Shown piece after piece: positions 52,581-61,467 of a stretch of 64,000 bases of DNA (its first letter is position 1; every line of letters starts with the position of its first letter). The stretch is taken from contig CACJAV010000003.1 of NCBI GenBank assembly GCA_902591485.1, positions 56,406 through 120,405 of the forward strand, read 5' to 3'. The position numbers and the translations under genes were made by a program. This DNA comes from an uncultured Alphaproteobacteria bacterium (GTDB lineage: Bacteria > Pseudomonadota > Alphaproteobacteria > HIMB59 > GCA-002718135). The notes under the pieces were generated by a model. It saw only the letters and a list, made by a program, of their open reading frames with translations. It was not told the DNA's origin and ran no database searches.

Positions 52581-53772
52581 GAACTTAAGAAAAAGATTTC
52601 CTGTTTTTTCAAAAAATCCTGATTTAGTTTTTTTTGATACTGCGGCATCTGCATTAAAAGTAGATAGCATGATAAAAGCAGTTAATGATTGTTATTCTTA
52701 TGAATATGCAAATATTCATAGAGGAATTTATGCATTAAGCTCTAAACTTACAAAGCGTTATGAGGATGCAAGAATATCAGTTAGTAAATTCATAAATGCT
52801 GAGTCTTCTGAAAATATAATTTTCACAAAAAGTGCAACAGAAGGAATTAATTTAGTATCTTCATGCCTATCAGACAATTACTTTAATGATGGAGATGAAG
52901 TTTTGCTTACCTCATTAGAACATCATGCTAATTTAGTTCCATGGCATTTAGTGTCAAAAAAAATTAAAATCATCACAGCTAAAATAAAACCTACTGGTGA
53001 GTTAGATTACTATGATTTGTTAGAAAAAATTAATTCCAAAACAAAGCTTTTAGCTATTACTCACATGTCAAATGTAACAGGGTCTATAACTAACTTTGAG
53101 GAAATAAAAATTAAAGCTAATAAATTTAATGTACCAATATTAATTGATGGATGTCAGTATGTTCCTCATAAAAAACTGAATATAAAACAGCTTGATCCTG
53201 ATTTTTATGTTTTTTCAGCCCATAAACTATACGGACCTTCAGGACTTGGAATACTTTATATGAAAAGTAATTGGATTGATAGGCTTGGACCTTACCAAGG
53301 TGGGGGCTCTATGATAAAAAATGTTGAAACTGATTCAAGTACATATCTAAGTGGTTTTCAAAAATTTGAAGCAGGTACTCCACCAATAGCTGAGGTTATA
53401 GGTTTATCTTCATCATTAGATTTTATAAATGAAGTTGGTATCGATAAAATTTATGAATATGAAAATAATTTAACTCAATATGCTTATAGTCAAATGATAA
53501 AAAATAATGATATCATAATTTATGGTAATTTTAGCAATCAAACTTCAATCATTTCCTTTAATATTGACGGTGTACATTTCAACGACCTCGCTATGCTTTT
53601 AGATAAAAAAAATATTGCTATCAGGACAGGTCATCATTGTGCTCAACCTTTCATGAAATTTTTTAAGATTTCAGGAAATGCAAGAATGTCAATAGGTGTA
53701 TATAATAGTAAAGATGAGATAGATTATTTTATAAAAACATTAGACGAAATAAAAATAATATTAAAATCATGA
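52573..53772 (+). CDS. sufS: Cysteine desulfurase SufS
   Basis: SufS removes sulfur from cysteine to feed the SUF scaffold. The 399-residue PLP enzyme has YFDNAA-like FFDTAASALK, ATEGINLVSSC, LEHHANLVPW, the PLP lysine in SAHKLYGPSGLGILY, and the catalytic cysteine in RTGHHCAQPFM. These are group II (SufS/CsdA) features. It usually needs SufE or SufU as partner; neither is in this window. Confidence 0.96.
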   Translation: MIKNLRKRFPVFSKNPDLVFFDTAASALKVDSMIKAVNDCYSYEYANIHRGIYALSSKLTKRYEDARISVSKFINAESSENIIFTKSATEGINLVSSCLSDNYFNDGDEVLLTSLEHHANLVPWHLVSKKIKIITAKIKPTGELDYYDLLEKINSKTKLLAITHMSNVTGSITNFEEIKIKANKFNVPILIDGCQYVPHKKLNIKQLDPDFYVFSAHKLYGPSGLGILYMKSNWIDRLGPYQGGGSMIKNVETDSSTYLSGFQKFEAGTPPIAEVIGLSSSLDFINEVGIDKIYEYENNLTQYAYSQMIKNNDIIIYGNFSNQTSIISFNIDGVHFNDLAMLLDKKNIAIRTGHHCAQPFMKFFKISGNARMSIGVYNSKDEIDYFIKTLDEIKIILKS

Positions 53773-54155
53773 CCGAAGAAAAAAACTTAAAAGATTTTAT
53801 GCCAAATAAAAATGGAAGTTATTACAGAGAATTCGATATTATTATTACTAAAAATTCAATTACTGAAGAAGAAATTGTTAAATGTATCAAGACCGTTATG
53901 GATCCAGAGATCCCAGTAAATTTATATGATTTGGGCTTAATTTACTCTATCAATATTATAAATAACAATGTTTCTATAGAAATGACATTAACAAATCCAA
54001 ATTGTCCTGTTGCAGGTCAAATGCCAGAAAATGTTGGTAAATCAATTGAAAAACTTAATGGTATAAAATCAGTTGAAGTAAAATTAGTCTGGAGCCCGCC
54101 TTGGAATAAGAACTTAATGTCAGAAGATGCAAAACTTGCTTTAGATATTTTCTAA
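53769..54155 (+). CDS. MIP18/DUF59-family SUF-associated protein
   Basis: A 128-residue protein whose C-terminal part (about 35-128) is a DUF59/MIP18 domain: VMDPEIPVNLYDLGLIYSINI, EMTLTNPNCPVAGQMPENV and VKLVWSPPWNKNLMSEDAKLAL. In many SUF operons this protein follows sufS and helps in cluster maturation. The conserved cysteine in NPNCP is kept. It overlaps sufS by 4 bases. Confidence 0.9.
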   Translation: MTEEKNLKDFMPNKNGSYYREFDIIITKNSITEEEIVKCIKTVMDPEIPVNLYDLGLIYSINIINNNVSIEMTLTNPNCPVAGQMPENVGKSIEKLNGIKSVEVKLVWSPPWNKNLMSEDAKLALDIF

Positions 54156-54174
54156 AATATTCTATAATAGTATT

Positions 54175-54510
54175 ATGACAAACATTATCACAATTACTGA
54201 TCAGGCTTCTCTTCAATTAAAAAAAATAATTCAGAAAGCCCCTCCTGGAACTGTAGGAGTTCTTGTTGGAATTGATAAATCAGGATGTAATGGTTATTCA
54301 TACAAATTAGATTTTGCACAGAAAAATGAAATTGAAAATCTTGAGTGTGTTAAAAAAAATAATATTAAAGTTTTTATAGATCCTAAGGCAACCATGTTTT
54401 TACTTGGAAGTGAAATGGATTATTCAGAAGATAAATTATCTTCTAGGTTTGTTTTTAATAATCCAAATGAAAAAAGTTCATGTGGATGTGGTGAATCATT
54501 TAGTATATAA
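54175..54510 (+). CDS. sufA: A-type Fe-S carrier SufA/IscA-like
   Basis: A 111-residue HesB/IscA-family protein that carries clusters to targets. The three ligand cysteines are in DKSGCNGYSYKL and the C-terminal SCGCGESF. It is the last gene of the suf operon and ends 10 bases before a tRNA-Met gene. The pairing with SUF genes supports the SufA name; ErpA or IscA cannot be excluded on sequence alone. Confidence 0.9.
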   Translation: MTNIITITDQASLQLKKIIQKAPPGTVGVLVGIDKSGCNGYSYKLDFAQKNEIENLECVKKNNIKVFIDPKATMFLLGSEMDYSEDKLSSRFVFNNPNEKSSCGCGESFSI

Positions 54511-54520
54511 TTGAATTTAA

Positions 54521-54597
54521 GGCGGAGTAGCTCAGTTGGTCAGAGCGCACGGCTCATATTCGTGATGTCGGGGGTTCAAATCCCTCCTCCGCTACCA
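54521..54597 (+). tRNA. tRNA-Met (elongator), anticodon CAT
   Basis: A complete 77-nt cloverleaf with encoded CCA. The acceptor stem GGCGGAG pairs with CTCCGCT (one G-T at position 1-72), the D-arm is GCTC/GAGC, the anticodon stem CACGG/TCGTG holds the loop CTCATAT, and the T-arm is GGGGG/CCCTC. The overall sequence is close to proteobacterial elongator tRNA-Met. Position 38 is T, where A is usual. tRNA-Ile(CAT) was considered but fits less well. Confidence 0.87.
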
Positions 54598-54657
54598 GTT
54601 TTTGATTTATATATTTATTTTGACCATTTAAATATAAAGTGTAAAAGAAAAAAATAC

Positions 54658-54734
<77 letters not shown>

Positions 54735-54743
54735 ATTAGTCAC

Positions 54744-56150
54744 ATGTTTGAAAATTTGCACAATTTAAATAACAATGTTGCATTTATAGACGGTGATAAA
54801 AAAATAAAGTATTCTAAATTACAAAAAGACGTCATAAATCTTAGTAATAAAATTCCAACTAGAAGTTTATTTTTGATAATTTGTAATAATTCCTATCAAT
54901 CAATAAAAAACTATATAGCTTCGATAAAAAATAAATACATATCAATTTTAATTGATGAAAAAGTAAATGAAGAATATTTAAACGAATATATATCAAGATA
55001 CTTACCAGATTTTATATCTGTATCAAATACAATCGAAATTAATACAAAATTATATAAAGTTTTGATTGAAGATAATCACAATATTATTTATGCATTAAAA
55101 ACAAAAATTGATAGATATTTTAATAAAGACCTTGCAATATTAATACCTACTTCTGGCAGTACTGGATCACCTAAGTTTGTGAAATTATCATTCAACAATT
55201 TAAACACAAATACAAAAACAATAATAAAATATTTGGATATAACGCCAAATGATAAAACAATATTATCTTTGCCTTTTAGTTATTCTTATGGTTTATCAAT
55301 AATCAATACGCACATTGAAAAAAATGCTACAATTATATTAACTGCATATTCTTCAATTCAAAAAAATTTTTGGGATTTATTTAAAAAACATAAAGACATT
55401 ACAAATTTTTCAAATGTGCCATTAGTTTATCAATTTTTAAAACAACTTAAAATTAAAATATTTGAAAATAAAAGTTTCCGATTTTTTTGTGTAGCTGGTG
55501 GACACTTGGATTACAATACCGCAAAATATATTTTTGAAAATTGTAAAAAAAATAAAATAAGATTCTTTATTATGTATGGGCAAACTGAAGCAAGCCCAAG
55601 AATGTCTTTTGTTAGGCCATCAGATCTTCCCAATAAATTAGGAAGCATAGGAAGGCCTATAAACATGGGTAAGTTTTCTCTAATTAACAAACAGAAATAT
55701 CAAAAATATAAAAAAAATACAGTAGGTGAATTAGTATATTCCGGTCCAAACGTTTTTATTGGATATTCAAATAATTATCATGATTTAGGTTTGAAGAGCG
55801 CAAAATATAAATATCTTAAAACTGGTGATCTTGCATATATAAAAAATAATAATTATTATATTGTTGGTAGGATTAGTAGAATAATTAAATGTGCGGGCAT
55901 AAGAGTCAATCTTGATGACATTGAAAAAGAGCTGATTAATTATAATTTTCATACAGCCATTATAGGAACTGATGATAATATGAATATTTTTATAGAAAAT
56001 GAATCTAGTAAAAATCAAGTCATGAAAATTTTAAAAACAAGATACAAAATTCATCCAAAATTTATAAATATTTTCTTAAAAAAAATTCCAAGGTTGAAAT
56101 CAGGAAAAATAGATTATAAAAAATTAAAAAATTATCATGAAAAATATTAA
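54744..56150 (+). CDS. AMP-dependent acyl ligase (ANL superfamily)
   Basis: A 468-residue adenylating enzyme. The P-loop LIPTSGSTGSPKFV lies at about 133-147, MYGQTEASPRMS follows near 275, and the C-terminal hinge region VGRISRIIKCAGIRVNLDDIEKEL leads to the catalytic lysine in PRLKSGKIDYKKLK. It activates a carboxylic acid as acyl-AMP for transfer to CoA or a carrier protein. It is the first gene of the LuxE/LuxC operon and overlaps luxE by 14 bases. The ATG lies 9 bases after the tRNA-fMet 3' end with no Shine-Dalgarno. The acid is unknown. Confidence 0.87.
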   Translation: MFENLHNLNNNVAFIDGDKKIKYSKLQKDVINLSNKIPTRSLFLIICNNSYQSIKNYIASIKNKYISILIDEKVNEEYLNEYISRYLPDFISVSNTIEINTKLYKVLIEDNHNIIYALKTKIDRYFNKDLAILIPTSGSTGSPKFVKLSFNNLNTNTKTIIKYLDITPNDKTILSLPFSYSYGLSIINTHIEKNATIILTAYSSIQKNFWDLFKKHKDITNFSNVPLVYQFLKQLKIKIFENKSFRFFCVAGGHLDYNTAKYIFENCKKNKIRFFIMYGQTEASPRMSFVRPSDLPNKLGSIGRPINMGKFSLINKQKYQKYKKNTVGELVYSGPNVFIGYSNNYHDLGLKSAKYKYLKTGDLAYIKNNNYYIVGRISRIIKCAGIRVNLDDIEKELINYNFHTAIIGTDDNMNIFIENESSKNQVMKILKTRYKIHPKFINIFLKKIPRLKSGKIDYKKLKNYHEKY

Positions 56151-57189
56151 TAAAAATAAAATTTTTGATTATTCCAAAAATCAGAAAGTTAAGATTTTCA
56201 CACCTTTGATTGTATCAAAAATGAAATTTCACCTACAAAAAAACAATAATTTAAAACTTTTTTTTAAAAAAATAAATCAAATCACTCAAAAAAAATCATT
56301 AGAGAATTATCCATTTATGCCTGTAAGGTTGTTTAAAAAATTTAAATTAACAAGCATAAATGACAAGGACATCTATAAAATAATAACTTCATCTGGCACT
56401 TCAGGAGATGTATCTAGAATTTATTTAAATAAAAAAAATGCTAAAGATCAAATTGAGGTTTTGTATAATATTGGATCAAGTTTCCTAGGAAAACAAAGAT
56501 ATCCTATGATAATACTTGACTCAAAAAAAACTAATCAAAATAAGAATGATTTCAATGCAAGAAGAGCAGCTGTAATAGGCTTTTCAATTTTTTCCAAAAA
56601 AAATTATTTCATTTTTGATGAGGATCAAAATTTAAAATTAGAATACTTAAAAAAGATTCTAAGTGAAAATAAAAATAAAAAAATAATTATATTTGGCTTT
56701 ACTGACATTGTTTGGAATTTTATTCAAACACTTGAAAAGACAAAATTAAAATTAAATTTATCGAATTGTATTTTATTACATGGCGGTGGTTGGAAGAAAT
56801 TAGCAGACAAAAAAATTACCAATGATAAATTTATCAATAAGATAAAGAAAAATACAAGTATTAAAAAAATAATTAATTATTATGGAATGATTGAACAAAC
56901 AGGTTCTATTTTTTTTGAGTGTGAGCACAGATATTTCCATACATCAATTTACTCAGATATTTTGATTAGGGATAAAATGTTAAATATTCAAAAATTCGGA
57001 AAAGAAGGAATAATTCAGCTACTTTCTATTGTCCCTTCTAGTTATCCAGGTAATATAATTTTAACAGAGGATATGGGAACAATATTTGGTGAGGATGATT
57101 GCATTTGTGGAAGAAAAGGAAAATATTTTAGAGTATCTGGAAGAATTCCTAATGCTGAGTTAAGAGGTTGCAGTAATGTTAATTTATGA
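56137..57189 (+). CDS. LuxE-family acyl-protein synthetase
   Basis: A 350-residue member of PF04443, known from the fatty acid reductase complex of luminous bacteria, where it activates an acyl group and transfers it to the LuxC reductase. The adenylation motif is ITSSGTSGDVSRIYL, with LLHGGGWKKLADKK and YYGMIEQTGSIFFECEHRYFH, which are family hallmarks. Here it is paired with LuxC but no luciferase genes. In surface-polysaccharide loci of marine bacteria such proteins appear to make acyl aldehydes or amides; this is inference. Confidence 0.9.
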   Translation: MKNINKNKIFDYSKNQKVKIFTPLIVSKMKFHLQKNNNLKLFFKKINQITQKKSLENYPFMPVRLFKKFKLTSINDKDIYKIITSSGTSGDVSRIYLNKKNAKDQIEVLYNIGSSFLGKQRYPMIILDSKKTNQNKNDFNARRAAVIGFSIFSKKNYFIFDEDQNLKLEYLKKILSENKNKKIIIFGFTDIVWNFIQTLEKTKLKLNLSNCILLHGGGWKKLADKKITNDKFINKIKKNTSIKKIINYYGMIEQTGSIFFECEHRYFHTSIYSDILIRDKMLNIQKFGKEGIIQLLSIVPSSYPGNIILTEDMGTIFGEDDCICGRKGKYFRVSGRIPNAELRGCSNVNL

Positions 57190-58372
57190 AAAAGATAATA
57201 TTTTAAAAATTAAAAATAAAATGGATAAATCATATCAAGTGTTAGAGACATTTGATAAAGTTGTTATTATTTTTTTTAATGATCTTTACAAATTACTTAA
57301 TAAGAAAAAAATAATCAATGCTTATCCTGAACTACTCTTTCTTAAGTTTTGGTTAAGACCAGGGAATTTAAATTTAATTTACAAAAATAGTTTTGATAAA
57401 TTAAATTTTAGGGCTCGATTAGGATGTATCTTTCATATTGCACCCTCTAATACGCCTTTAAATTTTTTTTATTCTTTATTTTTTGGTTTAGTTGCTGGCA
57501 ATATAAATATCGTTAGACTACCATCTAAAGATTATGACTCTCTTAAAATATTTTTAAGTTGTTTAAAAAAAATTATTAGCAAAAAAAAATTCAAAATAAT
57601 CTCAGATCACATTTTTTTTGTTAAATATGAAAAATCTTTAAAGTATACTGAATACCTATCTGGTTTTTGTGATATGCGAGTTATTTGGGGTGGTGACAAT
57701 ACCATAAATAGTATCAGAAAAATCCCAATTAATCCTAAAACAAGAGAAATTACATTTCCAGATAGAGTTTCCATAGCTATTCTTGATTTAAAAAAATATA
57801 AGTTTTTAAACATTGTAGAAAAACAAAAATTAATTAAAAAATTTTACGGTGATTTGTTCTTTGTTGATCAAAATGCATGCACTTCTCCTCAAATAATTTT
57901 TTGGGTGAATGGCTTTTCAGAAAATGTAAGAAATGATTTTTGGGAAAGGATCGAAGATCATGCTAAAAAAAAATATGATTTGCCTGAAATTGCAACATTA
58001 GATAAGTTAAATAAATTCTATGAAGACTCTTTAAATTTAAATATATCTAACAAAATTAATCTTCATTCTTTATGCTATAGATTAAATATTAAAAAATTCC
58101 CAAGAAATATCGATTCTCTAAAAGGTAGATGGGGATATTTTTATGAATTTAATTTAAAAAAAATAAATAATTTAAATTTAATTTTACATTCAAAAATGCA
58201 AACTTGTGTCTATTTTGGTATTACTAAAAAAGAAATTTTAGACGTGGTAATGAAAAATAAAAGTAATGCAATTGATAGAATTGTTCCTGTTGGCCAAGCT
58301 CATAATTTTGATGGATATTGGGATGGTTATGATTTATTCAAATCGATGACTAGAATTATAAGGAGTAATTAA
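57176..58372 (+). CDS. LuxC-family acyl-thioester reductase
   Basis: A 398-residue NADPH-dependent reductase (PF05893) of the aldehyde-dehydrogenase-like fold that reduces an enzyme-bound acyl group to an aldehyde. The catalytic cysteine is C235 in FFVDQNACTSPQ; GCIFHIAPSNTPLNFFYSL and VIWGGDNTI line the cofactor site. AGAGG about 8 bases before the ATG gives a good start, overlapping the LuxE gene by 14 bases. The natural partner is the LuxE protein upstream. Its substrate here need not be a long-chain fatty acid. Confidence 0.9.
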   Translation: MLIYEKDNILKIKNKMDKSYQVLETFDKVVIIFFNDLYKLLNKKKIINAYPELLFLKFWLRPGNLNLIYKNSFDKLNFRARLGCIFHIAPSNTPLNFFYSLFFGLVAGNINIVRLPSKDYDSLKIFLSCLKKIISKKKFKIISDHIFFVKYEKSLKYTEYLSGFCDMRVIWGGDNTINSIRKIPINPKTREITFPDRVSIAILDLKKYKFLNIVEKQKLIKKFYGDLFFVDQNACTSPQIIFWVNGFSENVRNDFWERIEDHAKKKYDLPEIATLDKLNKFYEDSLNLNISNKINLHSLCYRLNIKKFPRNIDSLKGRWGYFYEFNLKKINNLNLILHSKMQTCVYFGITKKEILDVVMKNKSNAIDRIVPVGQAHNFDGYWDGYDLFKSMTRIIRSN

Positions 58373-58822
58373 ATGCAGCTTGATTTTAATCAACTTTTGC
58401 AAGTGCAACAAAATAGACCACCATACTTAATGATGGATCATGCAACAAGAGTTGAGCCAGGCATTTTATCGGAGGGTTATAAAGATCTCAAAGAGGATGA
58501 ATGGTTTTTTAAGGTGCATTGGAAAAATGATCCAAATATGCCTGGCATGCTGCAGATTGAATCTTTAGTGCAAATTGGATCGTTAGCAATATTAACTTTA
58601 CCAAATTTATCTGGTAAGATTTTATACTTAACATCAGCAAATAAGCTTAAATTCCAAAGAAAAATCATTGCAGGTGATAGATTGCATTTAAAAACTAAGT
58701 TGATAAGTTGGAAAAGAGGTATAGGTAAATTCGAAGGTGAAGGTTTGGTGAAAAACCAACTGGCTTGCAAAGCTGAATTTACTCTGATATTACCTGAAGA
58801 AGTAAATAAATATCAGCGCTAA
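58373..58822 (+). CDS. FabZ-like hotdog-fold dehydratase
   Basis: A 149-residue hotdog protein resembling 3-hydroxyacyl-ACP dehydratase. The active-site histidine and glutamate align in FKVHWKNDPNMPGMLQIESLVQIG (pattern H...PGVL..E). YLTSANKLKFQRKIIAGDRL also matches. The first conserved LPHRYP is changed to QQNRPPYLM. AGGAG 7 bases before ATG is a strong Shine-Dalgarno. It may dehydrate or edit a carrier-bound acyl chain, working with the ACP at 62416. Overlaps the radical SAM gene by one base. Confidence 0.8.
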   Translation: MQLDFNQLLQVQQNRPPYLMMDHATRVEPGILSEGYKDLKEDEWFFKVHWKNDPNMPGMLQIESLVQIGSLAILTLPNLSGKILYLTSANKLKFQRKIIAGDRLHLKTKLISWKRGIGKFEGEGLVKNQLACKAEFTLILPEEVNKYQR

Positions 58823-59907
58823 TGCCAATACATTCATCTTTATTAAAAAAACCAAGACTTGTAAAAAAACTACGGTCTTTTTATAAATATGTTAATGAGA
58901 ATGATGGACAAGTTGGTACTAAAACTCGTGGAATAGATTTAAATTTAAATAATGCCTGTAATTTAAGATGTAAATATTGTTTTACTAATTCACCAAAAGG
59001 TGAAAGAGTTAAGGATCGTTTACCATTGGATGTGCTAGCAAGAGTAGCTGATGAGGCTGATGAATTAGGATATTTTGAATTTGATTTGCAAGGTGGTGAG
59101 CTTTTACTAAGGCCAGATATATTATTTGAATCATTGGAGGCAATTAAACCTGAAAGGTTTTATCTCTACTTAACTACCAATGGATTTCATTTAGATGAAA
59201 AAATGGCAAAAAAGCTAGCTGATGCTCATGTCAGTAGAGTTTCGGTGAGCATAGACAGCATGGATGAAGCAACTCATGATAGAATAAGGGGAAGAAAGGA
59301 GTCATGGAGGAAAGCAATTGAAGCTCTTAAACATGTTCAAGAAGCAGGTATGGATCCTTATCTTAATATAACAGTAGGTCACTATAATGCTTTTGATCCT
59401 GCCTTTGAGGAATTACTTAAATATTCTAAAGATCAAAAATATAAAACATTGATTAATGTGGCTGTACCTGCAGGTATGTGGTCAATGATGTCTGAAATTA
59501 TGCTAGATGATAAAGACAGAGAACATTTATACAATTTAAGAAAAGAATATAAAAACTTAATTAGAAATATTTGGAATCCTTTTGACAAAACTCATGAAAA
59601 ATCAATCGGATGCACAACAGTCAATAGATTATACATTACACCTATAGGAGATGTCTTGGCATGTCCTTATGTTCATATTAAAATTGGTAATGTTATTGAG
59701 CAATCATTGAGAGAAATAGTTGAATATGGATTTTCTATAAAGCATTTTAATGAGCATAGCCCAATTTGTCTTGCAGGTGAAAATAAAGAATTTGTTAAAA
59801 AATACTTATCTAATTCAGGCCAGTCTATTTTTAAACCAGCTTTAGCAAAAGATATATTCCCAGAAGCGGATTTCATCGATAAGTCTAATTTAAAAATTCA
59901 TTATTAA
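58822..59907 (+). CDS. Radical SAM enzyme with C-terminal SPASM/twitch-like region
   Basis: A 361-residue protein. The [4Fe-4S] site is C46, C50, C53 in NNACNLRCKYCF, with the GGE-type LQGGELLLRP motif. A later cysteine cluster (GCTTVNRLYITPIGDVLACPY and PICLAG) suggests a second Fe-S cluster domain. Such enzymes abstract hydrogen from sugars, peptides or small molecules. Its composition is less AT-driven than its neighbours. The substrate is unknown; epimerisation, dehydration or C-C bond formation are all possible. Confidence 0.87.
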   Translation: MPIHSSLLKKPRLVKKLRSFYKYVNENDGQVGTKTRGIDLNLNNACNLRCKYCFTNSPKGERVKDRLPLDVLARVADEADELGYFEFDLQGGELLLRPDILFESLEAIKPERFYLYLTTNGFHLDEKMAKKLADAHVSRVSVSIDSMDEATHDRIRGRKESWRKAIEALKHVQEAGMDPYLNITVGHYNAFDPAFEELLKYSKDQKYKTLINVAVPAGMWSMMSEIMLDDKDREHLYNLRKEYKNLIRNIWNPFDKTHEKSIGCTTVNRLYITPIGDVLACPYVHIKIGNVIEQSLREIVEYGFSIKHFNEHSPICLAGENKEFVKKYLSNSGQSIFKPALAKDIFPEADFIDKSNLKIHY

Positions 59908-59912
59908 TATAA

Positions 59913-60638
59913 ATGTTAACTGATAAAGTTGCTGTGATTACTGGTGCAAATAATGGTATTGGTAAATCAATTGCTGAAAAATTTATAAGTGAAAATGCAA
60001 CAGTATGGCTTTGTTCAAGAAAAATAGACAAAGATTACTTCCTAGGTATTAAAAAAAAAAATAATATTTTTTTTTTAGAGTTTGATTTTTCAAAGCCTGA
60101 AGAAGTATCATTTGCTGCAAAAGAAATTTTGAAAAATAACTCTAAAATTGACATATTAGTAAACAATGCTGGTATTATTGACACTAACCTTTTTTTAATG
60201 ACTAAACTTGATACAATTAAAAAAATATTCGAAATAAACTATTTTCAACAATTACAATTTACTCAAATAATTATAAAAAAAATGATGAAATCAAAAAATT
60301 CTAGTATTATTAATATTTTGTCTAATTCTGCAATAGATGTCCACGAGGGAAGATTGGCATATTCTGCATCAAAATCTGCAATGTTGCAATCTACTAAAAT
60401 ACTTGCAAAAGAATTAGGTAGATTTTTAATTAGAGTTAATGGAATTGCTCCTGGATTAACTAAAACAAATATGATGACAAATAATCACACTGAAGAAGTT
60501 ATTAATGAAGTTAAAAGCAAAACATTTTTAAAAAAAATTGCTTCAGTTGAGGACATTGCTAATACATCTCTATTTCTTGCTTCAGATTTATCTACTCATA
60601 TTTCAGGTCAAATCATAAGAGTTGATGGAGGTCTCTGA
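59913..60638 (+). CDS. Short-chain dehydrogenase/reductase
   Basis: A 241-residue classical SDR. NAD(P) motif GANNGIG (11-17), NNAG (84-87), and catalytic S137 with Y150-SASK-154 are all present. FabG-like relatives reduce 3-oxoacyl-carrier chains, but sugar- or ketone-specific SDRs look similar. In this operon it could reduce a ketone formed by the transketolase or FabZ-type step. The gene overlaps the following transketolase frame slightly if an early start is used. Confidence 0.9.
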   Translation: MLTDKVAVITGANNGIGKSIAEKFISENATVWLCSRKIDKDYFLGIKKKNNIFFLEFDFSKPEEVSFAAKEILKNNSKIDILVNNAGIIDTNLFLMTKLDTIKKIFEINYFQQLQFTQIIIKKMMKSKNSSIINILSNSAIDVHEGRLAYSASKSAMLQSTKILAKELGRFLIRVNGIAPGLTKTNMMTNNHTEEVINEVKSKTFLKKIASVEDIANTSLFLASDLSTHISGQIIRVDGGL

Positions 60639-60645
60639 ATTTCAA

Positions 60646-61467
60646 ATGTCTAAACACGAATCAAGTAATTTAGAAGAATTTATTGAAAGAATTAAAATAA
60701 ATATTTTAGAATTAGCACTCTCTGCAAAAGAAAATAGCTCACACTTTGGTGGAAGTTTGTCAACAGTTGAAATGATAGCCTGCATATTTAATAACTTTAT
60801 AAAAAAAAATGAAAATAATAATACTACTGACAGGCATCGCTTTATTCTAAGTAAAGGTCATGGGTGTCTTGCGTATTATGCTGCTTTATGTGATTTGGGA
60901 TATTTTAACAAAAAAGAACTAACTACATTTGAAGGTGATGGAAGTTTTTTACTTGGGCATCCTGTTATTAATAGAAATAAAGGTATTGAATTTTCAACTG
61001 GAAGCTTAGGTATGGGTTTGGGGTTAGGAATTGGCCAAGCAATTTCATTAAAGTTAAAAAATATTAATAAACAAGTTTTTGTATTAATTGGTGATGGAGA
61101 ATGTAATGAAGGATCAATTTGGGAAGCAGCAATGCTTGCTCCTAATTATGACTTAAATAATTTAACAGTATTAATTGATCATAATAAATTTCAACAAACT
61201 GGTTCTAACGAGCAAATTATGAATTTAGGTAACTTGAAAGATAAATGGACTTCATTTAACTGGAATGTAATAGAAATTGATGGTCATAACATTGATGAAA
61301 TTAATTTATCTCTTAAAAAAAGCTTTCCAAATCAAAAACCAAAATTAATTCTAGCAAATACAACTAAGGGTAATGGATTTTCATTTTCTGAAAATAACAA
61401 CGATTGGCATCATAGAGTTCTTACCTCTAAAAATTATGATGATGCGATGAAAGAATTATTGAAATGA
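60646..61467 (+). CDS. Transketolase N-terminal subunit, accessory operon copy
   Basis: The TPP-binding half of a second split transketolase, 273 residues when started at ATG 60646 (MSKHESSNLEE). ATG 60625 is an alternative that would overlap the SDR gene by 14 bases; GGAGG at about 60627 lies 14 bases before 60646. The motif IGDGECNEGSIWEAAMLA then LIDHNKFQQTG is canonical. GGSLSTVEM and FILSKGHGCLAYYAAL are typical. It transfers C2 ketol units with its partner; in this cluster the acceptor may be the aldehyde made by LuxC. Confidence 0.88.
   Translation: MSKHESSNLEEFIERIKINILELALSAKENSSHFGGSLSTVEMIACIFNNFIKKNENNNTTDRHRFILSKGHGCLAYYAALCDLGYFNKKELTTFEGDGSFLLGHPVINRNKGIEFSTGSLGMGLGLGIGQAISLKLKNINKQVFVLIGDGECNEGSIWEAAMLAPNYDLNNLTVLIDHNKFQQTGSNEQIMNLGNLKDKWTSFNWNVIEIDGHNIDEINLSLKKSFPNQKPKLILANTTKGNGFSFSENNNDWHHRVLTSKNYDDAMKELLK

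Noticed and set aside
54521-54597. tRNA-Ile with a modified CAT anticodon
   Set aside because: Acceptor and arm sequences are closer to elongator tRNA-Met; final proof would need the tilS-type identity elements or an alignment.
56137-58372. Bioluminescence (lux) operon
   Set aside because: LuxE and LuxC homologues exist, but luxA, luxB and luxD are absent from the visible operon and the neighbours are carrier- and sugar-type enzymes.
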